Assembly (NCBI RefSeq): GCF_042648505.1
Contig: NZ_JBHRXK010000001.1
Location: 62,001-126,000, forward strand
Reading direction: 5' to 3'
Length of the DNA stretch: 64,000 nucleotides
From: Lysobacter_L cavernae
GTDB lineage: Bacteria; Pseudomonadota; Gammaproteobacteria; Xanthomonadales; Xanthomonadaceae
This document shows positions 25,062 through 34,662 of the stretch, piece after piece. Within the stretch, counting starts at the first letter, position 1. Every line of letters starts with the position of its first letter. The notes beneath the pieces are model-generated. The model did not search any database and was not told the origin of the DNA. It saw only the letters and a program-made list of their open reading frames with translations. Both the position numbers and the translations under genes were made by a program.

Positions 25062-26219
25062 TCAGCCGTGGCGATGGATGGTCACGCCCTGGACGACGCG
25101 GTTGACCGTGCCGTCCGGGAAGGGATTGTCGGGCGTCAGGCCCAGCGCCGCCGAACGGTGCAGCGCGTAGCGCTGGGCCACGGTCAACCACAGCGGCGCG
25201 AGCCAAGGGTCGGGCAGGGCGGGCACGGCCAGGGTGAAATCGGTCGGCTCGCTGTCGCCGGCCTGCGGACCGACCGACAGCACGCGCCCGGCGACGCCGT
25301 CGCGGCGCAGCTCGTCGAGCAGGTCCTGCTCGTAGCGGCGCGCGAGCGGTTCGGCGCTGCGCAGCATCACCACCAGGGTGTAGGCATCGAGCGTGGACTT
25401 GGGACCATGACGGAAGCCCAGCGGCGTGTTGGCCAGTGCCAGCACACGGCCGGCGCTGAGTTCGAGCAGCTTCAGTGCGGACTCGCGTGCAAGCGCTTCC
25501 AGCGGGCCGCTGCCCAGGTAGATCACTCGTGCATAGGCAGTGCGCGCGAGCGTCGCCACGGCATCGTCCCATTGCGTCAGCGCCCGCTGGCCATGCGTCA
25601 CGAGCGTGCGCAGGCGGTCCAGTCGTTGTGGCCACGGCGCCGCGTCGAAAGCGATCAGTGCCGCCAGCAGCATGCAGGTCAGGCTGCTGGTCATGGCAAA
25701 CGCGCGGTCGCAGCTGGCGGCGGGCATCAGCAGGGTCAACGTATCGGCACGGCCCTGGCCGCGACGCGCCAGTTCGCCTTCGGGGTTGCAGGTGATGTCG
25801 AGGAAGCGCGCCTGCGCCACGTTCTCGCGCACCAGTTCGACCGCGGCCACGCTTTCCGGGCTGGAGCCGCTGCGGCCGAACGACACCAGCAGGGTCGGGC
25901 GCTCGCGCTGCAGGTACAGCGCCGGGTGGGTCAGCAGGCTGGTGGTGTGGATCGCCCGCACCTCGGCCGGCCACTGCGCATTGATCTGGTCGGCCACCAT
26001 CTCGGCGATGAAACCGGAGCTGCCGGCGCCGGTGAAGATCACCCGGTGCCCGGGCTGACGCAGCCAGTCGCCGAGAAAGCGCTCGATGCGCTCGCGCGCC
26101 AGCTCGAGTGAATCCGCCAGCTCGTCCCAGAGCGCAGGTTGCTGGGCGATCTCTTCGGCGGTGTGCTGCCCGCCGAGGCGCTGCCAGGCGGGCAAGTCAG
26201 GGAGCAGGGAAGCGTCCAT
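25062..26219 (-). CDS. agaS: Galactosamine-6-phosphate deaminase/isomerase AgaS
   Basis: 385 residues with two SIS domains: the first with VIFTGAGSSGFIAEM and LLVSFGRSGSSPES, the second with YLGSGPLEALARES and GFRHGPKSTLDAYTL. The tandem SIS architecture and size match AgaS, which deaminates GalN-6-P to tagatose-6-P. First gene of the leftward operon, preceded by the regulated intergenic region. Confidence 0.92.
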   Translation of the reverse strand: MDASLLPDLPAWQRLGGQHTAEEIAQQPALWDELADSLELARERIERFLGDWLRQPGHRVIFTGAGSSGFIAEMVADQINAQWPAEVRAIHTTSLLTHPALYLQRERPTLLVSFGRSGSSPESVAAVELVRENVAQARFLDITCNPEGELARRGQGRADTLTLLMPAASCDRAFAMTSSLTCMLLAALIAFDAAPWPQRLDRLRTLVTHGQRALTQWDDAVATLARTAYARVIYLGSGPLEALARESALKLLELSAGRVLALANTPLGFRHGPKSTLDAYTLVVMLRSAEPLARRYEQDLLDELRRDGVAGRVLSVGPQAGDSEPTDFTLAVPALPDPWLAPLWLTVAQRYALHRSAALGLTPDNPFPDGTVNRVVQGVTIHRHG

Positions 26220-26551
26220 TCGTGATTCCAGTTGGGCGTGCGCACGATCCGTGTTTTCTTTCGAAATGTCAATTATTGAAAGATAACGGAAAGTTTTGGC
26301 TGTTCATGTCGCCAAGGCAGGGTCAAGGAGAATAAGCGCACGTCCCACACCAATACGCTCGACAAATCCAATCTCTGCTGCTGGCCATAAAGATGCAACA
26401 GCGCGTTTGGAAAGTTGTGCTTTGCACAATGTTTCGTTTTATGGAAAATATCCTTCTTTTGTCTTTCAATTTGTTGACATATTTCGACAGGCTGCCCTAG
26501 AGTCGGTTGCAACGGTTTCGGATTCCCGTTTTGGCGGGGCTTGGGGGCAAG
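26220..26551. promoter_or_regulatory. Divergent AgaR-controlled promoter region
   Basis: AT-rich 332-bp gap between agaS and the GH31 gene. It contains five CTTTC/GAAAG boxes: CTTTC 26258-26262, GAAAG 26278-26282, 26289-26293 and 26410-26414, and CTTTC 26463-26467. CTTTC is the published core of AgaR sites in proteobacteria. Rightward promoter: TTGACA 26474-26479, 18-bp spacer, TAGAGT 26498-26503. Leftward: TTGACA at 26272-26267 with a poor -10. The boxes flank or overlap both -35 elements, as expected for a repressor. Confidence 0.75.
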
Positions 26552-29500
26552 GTGGCAACTCGCGGACGACGTAGCGCAGGCCTGCTGATCACGCTGTTGG
26601 CTTCGCTACTGGCTGGGCCGGCACCGGCCTGGGCCGAGTCCCTGAGCAACCTGCGAGAGATCGCTCCGGTCGCGGCGGGTGAGGGCACCACCAGCTGGAA
26701 CCTGACCACCGACGACGGCACCCGCGTGCGTATCGACCTGCTGCGCCCGGACGTTTTGCGCGTGCAGGCCGGCCGCCACGGCAAGTTGCTGCCGGCCGGT
26801 GACAAGGCCGCCCCCATCGTAGTGCCCGCCGTACTGCCGCAACTGGCGGCCACGGTGCCTCATACCTATGAGGAAGACGCCAGCGAAGTGCGCATCCGCA
26901 CCGGTGCGCTGGTGCTGCATGTCCAGCGCCAGCCGCTGCGTTTTGCCCTCGACCGGCTCGACGCTGGCAAGGTGATCCCGCTGTGGCAGGAGCTGCAGCC
27001 GTTGGACCTGGCCAAAGAGCAGAGCGTGCAGACGCTGTCGAGCGAGGCCGGTGAACACTTCTACGGTGGCGGCCAGCAGAACGGGCGCTTCGAGTTCAAG
27101 GGCCGCGAGCTGGAAGTGTCGTACTCCGGCGGCTGGGAGGAGGGCGATCGGCCCAATCCGGCGCCGATGCTGCTCAGCTCGCGCGGCTGGGGCATGTTGC
27201 GCAACACCTGGAGCGACGGTGTGTACGACCTGCGCCAGAGCGACCAGGCCACGCTGCTGCACCGCGAGGACCGCTTCGACGCGTATTACTTCGTCGGCGC
27301 CGGCCTGCACCAGTTGCTCGACCGCTACACCGCGCTGACCGGACGCGCCGGCCTGCTGCCGCGCTGGGCGCTGTCCTACGGCGACGCCGACTGCTACAAC
27401 GACGGCGACAACAAGAAGAAGCCCGGCACCGTGCCCGAAGGTTGGAGCGACGGCCCCACCGGCACCACCCCGGACGTGGTCGACTCCGTCGCCAAGCAGT
27501 ACCGCGAGCACGACATGCCCGGTGGCTGGATCCTGCCCAACGACGGCTATGGCTGCGGCTACACCGACCTGCCCAAGACCGTGCAGGGGTTGGCGAAGTA
27601 CGGCTTCCAGACCGGGCTGTGGACCGAGAACGGGGTCGACCAGATCGCCTGGGAAGTCGGCACCGCCGGCAGCCGCGTGCAGAAGCTGGACGTGGCCTGG
27701 ACCGGCAAGGGCTACCAGTTCGCGATGGACGCCAACCAGTCGGCGTTCAACGGCATCCTCAACAACTCCGACTCGCGCCCGTTCCTGTGGACGGTGATGG
27801 GCTGGGCCGGCATCCAGCGCTACGCGGTGGCCTGGACCGGCGACCAGAGTGGCAGCTGGGACTACATCCGCTGGCACATCCCGACCCTGATCGGCTCGGG
27901 CCTGTCCGGCTACGCCTACGCCACCGGCGACGTCGACGGCATCTTCGGCGGCAGCGCCGAGACCTTCACCCGCGACCTGCAGTGGAAGAGCTTCACGCCG
28001 GTGCTGATGGGCATGTCGGGTTGGTCGGCCAATTCGCGCAAGCACCCGTGGGCATTCGACGAACCCTACCGCAGCATCAACCGCGATTACCTGAAGCTGA
28101 AAATGCGCCTGACCCCGTACATGTACGGGCTGGCGCGCGAGGCGGAAAACACTGGCGCACCGATCGTGCGCGGCCTGATGTGGGATTACCCGCAGGACCC
28201 GCAGGCCTATACCGAGGCGCACAAGTACCAGTTCCTGCTCGGCCGCGAGTTGCTGGTCGCGCCGGTCTACCGCAGCCAGGCCGCCAGCCGCGGCTGGCGC
28301 CGCGACATCCACCTGCCGCCCGGCCGCTGGATCGACTATTGGGATGGCCGCCAGGTGACGGCCGATGCGCAGGGCCGTCAGCTCGACCGCGCGGTGGAGC
28401 TGGCGACGCTGCCGGTGTTCGTGCGTGCCGGCGCGATCGTGCCGATGTACCCGACCATGCTCTACGACGGCGAGAAGCCGCTCGACGAACTCACCCTGGA
28501 TTTGTACCCGCAGGGCGAGTCGCACTACACCCTGTACGAGGATGACGGCGGCACGCGCCGCTACGCGCAGGGCGAGTTCAGCGAACAAGCGATCACGATG
28601 CAGGCGCCGGACATGCCGTCAAAGGCGGGGGGCAGTGGCGAGGTGCGCGTGCGCATCGACCCGGTCAAGGGCAGTTACGCCGGCCAGCTGCCGCAGCGCC
28701 GTTACGGCCTGCGCGTGCTCAGCCGCCAGGCGCCGAAGGCGGTGGAACTCGATGGCCGTGCGCTGCCGAAGCTGGCCGATCGCGCCGCTTTTCAGGCGGC
28801 CGCCGAAGGCTGGTACTTCGATCCGGCCGAGCGTCGTGGCACGCTGCACGTGCGTACCGCCAAGCTCGACATCCGCCGTGCGCTCGAGGTCCGCCTCGAC
28901 CTCCCGGTCGCCAAGACATTGCCCGACGACGCCTTCCCGGCCGCGCCGGCACTCGGCCGCGCCTTGCCGTCCGACAGCCTGCTGGTGGTCAACCGCCCGG
29001 CGGAGGAGCCCGGCCACCCGCTTGAGAACGCCTTCGACGACGACCCCGCCACCTGGTTCCGCAGCGTGCGCAACCAGGCCGTGCGCACCGGCGCGCACGA
29101 ATGGACGATCGGCTTCGGCGAACGCCGCCTGATCGACGGCATCGAGCTGGCGCCGCGCAACGACCAGCACTGGAAGCATGGCCAGATCCGCGATTACGAG
29201 CTCTACCTGGCCGACAGCAACGGCGAGTGGGGCGAGCCGATCAAACGCGGGCACCTGACGCTGCAGCAGGGCCTACAGCGCATCGAGTTCCCGGCCCGCG
29301 CCGGCCGCCTGCTGCGCTTGCGCGTGCTGAGCACGCAGAACCCCGACGGCGCCACCGCCGATGGCAGTGACCCGATGGTGTCGGCGGCGCAGAACGGCGA
29401 TGCGCGCGCGTTCGACGCGTTGCAGCCGCGCGATGTTGGGCCGATCACGCTGTCAACGTTCCGCGTGCTCGAACATCAACCGGCCGAGCGCCCGGCGCAG

Positions 29501-29944
29501 CAGCGCTATGTCTCCGAACTGACGCTGCCGCCGACACTGGCGAACGCCGTGGCGCGCGACCGCGCCCACGGTGGCGCGAGCGAGATGCGCATGAACGGTC
29601 TGCACTTCCGCCGCGGCCTCGGCGTCGGCGCGTCCAGTCGCATCGATCTGCAACTGCAGGGCGACTGGCGCCTGCTGCGCGCCGATCTCGGCATCGACGA
29701 TACCTGCCGCGACGCCGGCGGCCTGCAGTTCCAGGTCTGGGGCGACGACCGCCTGCTCTACGACAGCGGCCTGGTGCGTGCGCCGGGCGTGGTCAAACCC
29801 GAACTCGACATCCGCGGCCTGCAGCGCCTGAGCCTGCGCACGCTCGGTGCACAGGGCAAGCAGCCGGCACAGGTCTGCGGCAACTGGGCCAATGCGGTCC
29901 TGATCGGACAGGAGGGCGACGCCGCCACCATCGCCTCGCCCTAG
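26552..29944 (+). CDS. GH31-family glycosidase, probable alpha-N-acetylgalactosaminidase, with F5/8C-like and NPCBM domains
   Basis: 1130 residues from a GTG at 26552 (GGGGGC 7-12 bp upstream); a TTG at 26507 would leave almost no leader after the promoter. The signal peptide ends at PAPAWA-ES. The GH31 domain spans about residues 30-720: nucleophile region KLDVAWTGKGYQFAMDANQ, acid/base region AWTGDQSGSWDYIRWHI, then LRPYMYGLA-like KMRLTPYMYGLAREAEN. A discoidin-like domain follows (ENAFDDDPATWFRSV) and an NPCBM domain at the C-terminus (MNGLHFRRGLGVGASSRIDL). Some GH31 enzymes are alpha-GalNAc-ases, and the GalNAc context favours that. Exported to periplasm or surface. Confidence 0.85.
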   Translation: MATRGRRSAGLLITLLASLLAGPAPAWAESLSNLREIAPVAAGEGTTSWNLTTDDGTRVRIDLLRPDVLRVQAGRHGKLLPAGDKAAPIVVPAVLPQLAATVPHTYEEDASEVRIRTGALVLHVQRQPLRFALDRLDAGKVIPLWQELQPLDLAKEQSVQTLSSEAGEHFYGGGQQNGRFEFKGRELEVSYSGGWEEGDRPNPAPMLLSSRGWGMLRNTWSDGVYDLRQSDQATLLHREDRFDAYYFVGAGLHQLLDRYTALTGRAGLLPRWALSYGDADCYNDGDNKKKPGTVPEGWSDGPTGTTPDVVDSVAKQYREHDMPGGWILPNDGYGCGYTDLPKTVQGLAKYGFQTGLWTENGVDQIAWEVGTAGSRVQKLDVAWTGKGYQFAMDANQSAFNGILNNSDSRPFLWTVMGWAGIQRYAVAWTGDQSGSWDYIRWHIPTLIGSGLSGYAYATGDVDGIFGGSAETFTRDLQWKSFTPVLMGMSGWSANSRKHPWAFDEPYRSINRDYLKLKMRLTPYMYGLAREAENTGAPIVRGLMWDYPQDPQAYTEAHKYQFLLGRELLVAPVYRSQAASRGWRRDIHLPPGRWIDYWDGRQVTADAQGRQLDRAVELATLPVFVRAGAIVPMYPTMLYDGEKPLDELTLDLYPQGESHYTLYEDDGGTRRYAQGEFSEQAITMQAPDMPSKAGGSGEVRVRIDPVKGSYAGQLPQRRYGLRVLSRQAPKAVELDGRALPKLADRAAFQAAAEGWYFDPAERRGTLHVRTAKLDIRRALEVRLDLPVAKTLPDDAFPAAPALGRALPSDSLLVVNRPAEEPGHPLENAFDDDPATWFRSVRNQAVRTGAHEWTIGFGERRLIDGIELAPRNDQHWKHGQIRDYELYLADSNGEWGEPIKRGHLTLQQGLQRIEFPARAGRLLRLRVLSTQNPDGATADGSDPMVSAAQNGDARAFDALQPRDVGPITLSTFRVLEHQPAERPAQQRYVSELTLPPTLANAVARDRAHGGASEMRMNGLHFRRGLGVGASSRIDLQLQGDWRLLRADLGIDDTCRDAGGLQFQVWGDDRLLYDSGLVRAPGVVKPELDIRGLQRLSLRTLGAQGKQPAQVCGNWANAVLIGQEGDAATIASP

Positions 29945-30072
29945 CCAGCCTCACCCCATCCCCCTCGACATCCGACTGCGGCCCACGGCCGCGGCCCGGG
30001 ACCGCTGTTGCCTCACGCAAGCCCAACCACTGCGCAGCGCACCGCGCTGCAGACCGAAACGAGGAGAGAGAG

Positions 30073-33000
30073 ATGTTGCCAGCAAGCCGCCGTCATCGCT
30101 GCATACCCGCCACCGCCTTGTCCATCGCCCTCAGTGCAGCCTTGGCCGCGACGGGCCCAGTCTCGGCACAGACGTCCGCGGTGGACCCGGTCCCCGCACA
30201 GCCCACCGATGCCTCCGCTCCACAGCCGGAGGCCGGGCGCGGTAACGGCGACATGCCCACCGATCTGGAGCGGATCGAAGTCACCGGTTCAAGCATCAAG
30301 CGCATCGATGGCGAGACCGCCTCGCCGGTGCAGATCATCAGCAAGCAGGACATCGAGAACATGGGCGCCCGGACCTTGCTCCAGGTGCTCGACAACCTGC
30401 CTGCGAACCGGCCCGCGCAGGTGGATTCCAAGTCGTTGTTCACCGGCTCCGACGGCGCTTCGCAGGCCAACCTGCGCGGCTTGGGCGCGCAGGGCACGCT
30501 GGTGCTGTTGAACGGCCGCCGCCTGTCGTACTACGGCGCGCCGGCGGGCTTCCAGACCCAGTTCGTCAACGTCGACTCCATCCCCGCCGCGGCGATCGAA
30601 CGCATGGAGGTGCTGACCGACGGCGCCTCGGCCGTGTACGGCACCGACGCGGTGGCCGGCGTGATCAACGTGATCACCCGGCGTGAGTACCAGGGGCTCG
30701 AGGTCACTGCGACCACCGACATGTCGTCGCGCTTCGACAGCTACGGCGAGCACCAGGCCAGCATCACCGGCGGCTTCGGCGACCTCGACGAGGACCGCTA
30801 CAACGTCTACGGCACCGTCAATATGTACAAGCGCGAGGGGATCCCGCTGAGCGAGTGGTACGACAAGAAGCCGGCCCAGTACTACGTCAACAACCCGAAC
30901 TACATCAGGAACCTGCGCCTCGACACCGGCAGTGCGCCGGGCGTGTTCAACCCCGGCAGCTATTTCGCCTTCGATCCAGTAACCAAGGCGCGCAAGCAGG
31001 AGCCGGCGCCGGGCTGCCAGAACGTGACGATCGAAGCCGCCGGTGCGCGCTGCATCTGGCAGACCTGGCTGAACAACGAGATCGACGGCGGCGCCGAGTC
31101 GGAGCGCATCACCGCCTACGTCAACGGCCATTTCCTGATCGGCGACACCACCGAGGCCTTCGCCGAGGCGACCTACACCGACATCGACCTGCGCGCCAAC
31201 GGCGGCACGCCGCGCTCCTACGGCACCACCACCGGCAACCCGAGCAGTTGGTTCTCGCGCAACACCGGCACCAACGTCAACCAGTTCTTCTACCCGTACC
31301 TGGGCCCGAACAACGTCTACAACAAGGCAAGCCCCGAGCTGAAGGCGCTGATGGGCGGCGTGGTCGGCCTGCAGTACCTGCTGCAGGACGCGGGCGACAA
31401 CTACTTCGGGCAGCGCAACACCGACGAAAGCTATCGCGCCCTGGCCGGACTGCGTGGCAGCTTCGGCGACTGGAGCTGGGAAACCGCGTTCGCCACCGCC
31501 GGCACGCATTCGACCACCTACCAGACCGTCAACGTCAACCTGGAAGGCTTCGAGAGGGCATTCGGCCCGTTCACCACCGACCCGGGTACGGGCCGCGTGA
31601 TCATCTCCGACAACCCGGCGTACCAGTTCGGCGTGATCAGCGAAGCCAACGCGGCGCTGCTGCGCGAGGCCTACCCGACCTTCGACATCCAGTCCTGGAC
31701 CCGGCTGCACACCTTGGATGGCACGGTCGAAGGACCGGTCTACACCTTGCCGGCCGGCGACGTGCGCGCGGCCTTCGGCTTCAACGTGAGCCGCGAGACC
31801 TTCTACACCCCGGGCAACGAGGACGCGGCCAACGGCCTGATCACCCAGCAGGGTGGTTCGTGGTTCGACGGCGCGCGCAACACCTACGCGCTGTTCGCCG
31901 AGGCCGTCGCCCCGATCACCGAGAAGCTGGAGCTGGAAGCGGCGCTGCGCCTGGACAAGTACCCGGACTTCGATGCCAACATTGCCCCGAAGATCGGCCT
32001 CAAGTACCAGGCGCTGTCGCAGCTGCTACTGCGCGGTACCTATTCGCAAGGATTCCGCGCGCCCAGCCTGGCCGAGTCCGGCAGCGGCGGCGTGTTCGCC
32101 CAGATCGGCGGTTACCGCGACGAAACCCGCTGCGACGAAACCAATGCGATGGCCGACCTGCTGCTGCAGTCCAGCCGCCCGGGCGACGTGGATCTGGGCA
32201 GGACGGTGCTCAACTCCGATTGCGCCCGCACCGTGGCACGCATGACCGAGCCCAACCCGGACCTGGAGCCGGAGAAGGCCAAGATCGCCACGTTGGGCAT
32301 CGTGTACGAACCGACCAACTGGCTGTCGGTGTCGGCCGACTATTGGTTCATCTATCGGCGCAACGAGATCGTCGCGCCGGACTACAGCAAGCCGGAAGAC
32401 ATCATCTCGATGACGCGCTTTCCGATCACCGATACTGACCGCGCCAACGAGGCCGTGGTGGCGGCGATGTGCGCCGACCCGGCCAGCGGCGTGGCCTGTC
32501 CGAACCCGTTGCCGACCTACACCGTGGGCAACGTGGCCAGCGTCGTCGGCCAGTACAAGAACCGGGGGCGTACCCTGGTGGATGGCTTCGATATCGATGC
32601 CCGCAGCCGTTTCGACCTGGGCGAATGGGGCAGCCTGAACATCGGCCTGGCCGCGACCATCGCGCGTCGCAACATGTACAACTCCGACGATGGCAGCGGC
32701 TGGTACTACGGCAACACGGTTGGTTACTACAACAACCCGCGCCTGCGCGCCACCTTCAACACGGACTGGAACTACCAGAACTGGACCACCAGCTTCTACG
32801 TCAACTACGTCGGCAAGACCAAGTGGGCCTGGGAGCAGGTCGATGCGCTCGACAACAATGCGGAAACCTGTACCGGAAGTCTTGTGAATGTGTCCCCAAG
32901 CCAGTGCGACGGCGCGCCGTCGTGGTGGACGGCCAACCTGGGCGTGAGCTGGAGGCCGACGGAGAAGCTGACCGTGGGCGTCACGGCGAAGAACGTGTTC

Positions 33001-33102
33001 AATCGCCTTCCGTTCTACGATCCGAACGACTGGATGAGCTTCTCCGGCTACGCGAACAATTTCGGACGTATCTACAGTTTTACCGTCGGCTACAAGTTCT
33101 GA
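30073..33102 (+). CDS. TonB-dependent outer-membrane receptor for a GalNAc-containing glycan
   Basis: 1009 residues. Signal peptide to about ATGPVSAQ, then a TonB-box-like LERIEVTGSSIKR, plug domain (ASPVQIISKQDIENMGARTL, ASAVYGTDAVAGVINVITR) and a 22-strand barrel ending in the aromatic strand FTVGYKF. GAGGAG precedes the ATG by a few bases. It lies between two predicted alpha-GalNAc-ases and is transcribed with them, so it likely imports the released sugar or oligosaccharide (the Omp-Aga role). Confidence 0.93.
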   Translation: MLPASRRHRCIPATALSIALSAALAATGPVSAQTSAVDPVPAQPTDASAPQPEAGRGNGDMPTDLERIEVTGSSIKRIDGETASPVQIISKQDIENMGARTLLQVLDNLPANRPAQVDSKSLFTGSDGASQANLRGLGAQGTLVLLNGRRLSYYGAPAGFQTQFVNVDSIPAAAIERMEVLTDGASAVYGTDAVAGVINVITRREYQGLEVTATTDMSSRFDSYGEHQASITGGFGDLDEDRYNVYGTVNMYKREGIPLSEWYDKKPAQYYVNNPNYIRNLRLDTGSAPGVFNPGSYFAFDPVTKARKQEPAPGCQNVTIEAAGARCIWQTWLNNEIDGGAESERITAYVNGHFLIGDTTEAFAEATYTDIDLRANGGTPRSYGTTTGNPSSWFSRNTGTNVNQFFYPYLGPNNVYNKASPELKALMGGVVGLQYLLQDAGDNYFGQRNTDESYRALAGLRGSFGDWSWETAFATAGTHSTTYQTVNVNLEGFERAFGPFTTDPGTGRVIISDNPAYQFGVISEANAALLREAYPTFDIQSWTRLHTLDGTVEGPVYTLPAGDVRAAFGFNVSRETFYTPGNEDAANGLITQQGGSWFDGARNTYALFAEAVAPITEKLELEAALRLDKYPDFDANIAPKIGLKYQALSQLLLRGTYSQGFRAPSLAESGSGGVFAQIGGYRDETRCDETNAMADLLLQSSRPGDVDLGRTVLNSDCARTVARMTEPNPDLEPEKAKIATLGIVYEPTNWLSVSADYWFIYRRNEIVAPDYSKPEDIISMTRFPITDTDRANEAVVAAMCADPASGVACPNPLPTYTVGNVASVVGQYKNRGRTLVDGFDIDARSRFDLGEWGSLNIGLAATIARRNMYNSDDGSGWYYGNTVGYYNNPRLRATFNTDWNYQNWTTSFYVNYVGKTKWAWEQVDALDNNAETCTGSLVNVSPSQCDGAPSWWTANLGVSWRPTEKLTVGVTAKNVFNRLPFYDPNDWMSFSGYANNFGRIYSFTVGYKF

Positions 33103-33109
33103 TGGTTCC

Positions 33110-33135
33110 ATCGCGCCGGTACTTGCCGGCGCGAT
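33110..33135 (+). other. Intercistronic hairpin
   Basis: ATCGCGCCGG-TACTTG-CCGGCGCGAT is a perfect 10-bp stem between the receptor stop and the GH109 start, without a T-run. It may stabilise the receptor mRNA or reduce read-through into the enzyme gene. Confidence 0.55.
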
Positions 33136-33157
33136 CTCAAGAGGAGGTGCTTTTTCC

Positions 33158-34513
33158 ATGCAACGTAGGGAATTCATTCTGGCCAGCGCCGCCGTGGCGG
33201 CCACCACGCTGCTGCCGCAGACCCCGGCCTGGGCGCGCGAGCGCAAGGTGCGGCTGGGCATGATCGGCACCGGCATGCGCGGCCAGGTGCTGCTGAAGGA
33301 GCTGCTGCGCCGCGACGACGTCGAGGTCGTCGCGCTGTGCGATATCGAGCCGATCATGCTCAAGCGCGGCATGGACATGGCGGCCAAGGCCGGCAAGTCC
33401 GCGCCCAAGGCCTACGGCCAGGATGGCGACGTGCATGCCTACCGCCGCCTGCTGTCGCAGCGCGGCCTGGACGGCGTGATCATCGCCACGCCGTGGGAAT
33501 GGCACGCACCGATGGCGATCGAGGCGATGCAGGCCAAGGTCGCGGTGGGCTGCGAAGTGGTGGCCGGCATCACCCTGCAGGACCATTGGGACGTGCTGAA
33601 CACCCAGCTGCGCACCGGCACGCCGTACATGCTGCTGGAAAATGTCTGCTACCGGCGCGACGTGATGGCGGCGCTGCAGATGGTGCGTGCCGGCCTGTTC
33701 GGCGAGCTGGTGCACTTGCAGGGCGGCTACCAGCACGACCTGCGCGCGGTGAAGTTCAACTCCGGCGACTCGGCGCAGCCCTACGGCAGCGGCGTCGAGT
33801 TCGGCGCCAAGGGCTGGTCGGAAGCGCGCTGGCGCACCGAGCATTCGGTCGAGCGCAACGGTGAGCTGTACCCCAGCCACGGCATCGGCCCGTGCGCGAT
33901 GTACACCGGTATCAACCGCGGCAACCGCTTCACCCACATCAACAGCTTCGCCAGCAAGGCGCGCGGCCTGCACGAATACACCGTGGCCAAGAGCGGCGGC
34001 ACCAGCCATCCCAGCACGCAGGTGAAGTTCAGGCTGGGCGACATTGTCACCACCACGTTGGCCTGCGAGAACGGTGAGACCATCCTGCTGCAGCACGACA
34101 CCTCGTTGCCGCGGCCGTACTCGCTGGGCTTCCGCGTGCAGGGCACCCACGGCCTGTGGATGGACCTCAACCAGTCCATTCACATCGAAGGCCGCAGCCC
34201 GCCGCACAAGTGGGAGCCGTTCCAGGGTTACCAGGATGAGTTCGATCATCCGCTGTGGAAGAAGTACGAGAAGGACGCCGCCGGCGCCGGCCACGGCGGC
34301 ATGGACTACTTCGTCATCCATGCCTTCGTCGAGGCCGTGAAAGCCGAGGCGCCGATGCCGATCGACATCTTCGATGCGGTGACCTGGAGCGCGCTCACCC
34401 CGCTGTCCGAGCAATCCATCGCCGAAGGCTTCAAGACGCTGGAGTTCCCGGATTTCACCAAGGGCCTGTGGCAGTCGCGCAAACCGATCTTCGCGTTCGA
34501 CGCGAAATACTGA
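33158..34513 (+). CDS. GH109-family alpha-N-acetylgalactosaminidase
   Basis: 451 residues. A Tat-type leader starts MQRREFILASAAVAATTL and the Rossmann NAD motif follows (LGMIGTGMRGQVLLKEL), so it should be exported folded with its cofactor. YHH-type segments of GH109 are present: GCEVVAGITLQDHWDV, MLLENVCYRRDVMAAL, LQGGYQHDLR, YPSHGIGPCAMY. GH109 enzymes remove terminal alpha-GalNAc (blood group A, mucin Tn) by an NAD-dependent redox mechanism. A strong AAGAGGAGG precedes the ATG. A Gfo/Idh/MocA dehydrogenase of other function is the alternative, made unlikely by the locus. Confidence 0.9.
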   Translation: MQRREFILASAAVAATTLLPQTPAWARERKVRLGMIGTGMRGQVLLKELLRRDDVEVVALCDIEPIMLKRGMDMAAKAGKSAPKAYGQDGDVHAYRRLLSQRGLDGVIIATPWEWHAPMAIEAMQAKVAVGCEVVAGITLQDHWDVLNTQLRTGTPYMLLENVCYRRDVMAALQMVRAGLFGELVHLQGGYQHDLRAVKFNSGDSAQPYGSGVEFGAKGWSEARWRTEHSVERNGELYPSHGIGPCAMYTGINRGNRFTHINSFASKARGLHEYTVAKSGGTSHPSTQVKFRLGDIVTTTLACENGETILLQHDTSLPRPYSLGFRVQGTHGLWMDLNQSIHIEGRSPPHKWEPFQGYQDEFDHPLWKKYEKDAAGAGHGGMDYFVIHAFVEAVKAEAPMPIDIFDAVTWSALTPLSEQSIAEGFKTLEFPDFTKGLWQSRKPIFAFDAKY

Positions 34514-34522
34514 GTTCTGCTG

Positions 34523-34547
34523 ACGTCGCCGGCAAAGCCGGCGACGT
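34523..34547. terminator. Terminator hairpin after the GH109 gene
   Basis: ACGTCGCCGGC-AAA-GCCGGCGACGT is a perfect 11-bp stem 10 bp after the stop. The T-run is short (TTGC). Confidence 0.65.
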
Positions 34548-34662
34548 TGCACGAGCCCGACAACCAGCCTTGCCAACGGACGCCATTCGACCGTGTTCGC
34601 GGGATACGGAGGGTACTTGCGCGGCGAGCAGGCTCGCCACGCTTGGAATCACCAACATCGGA

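Noticed and set aside
26606..28588. 660-codon open frame antisense to the GH31 gene
   Set aside because: Typical antisense frame of high-GC DNA; Ala/Val/Arg-rich low-information sequence, while the plus frame has clear GH31 motifs.
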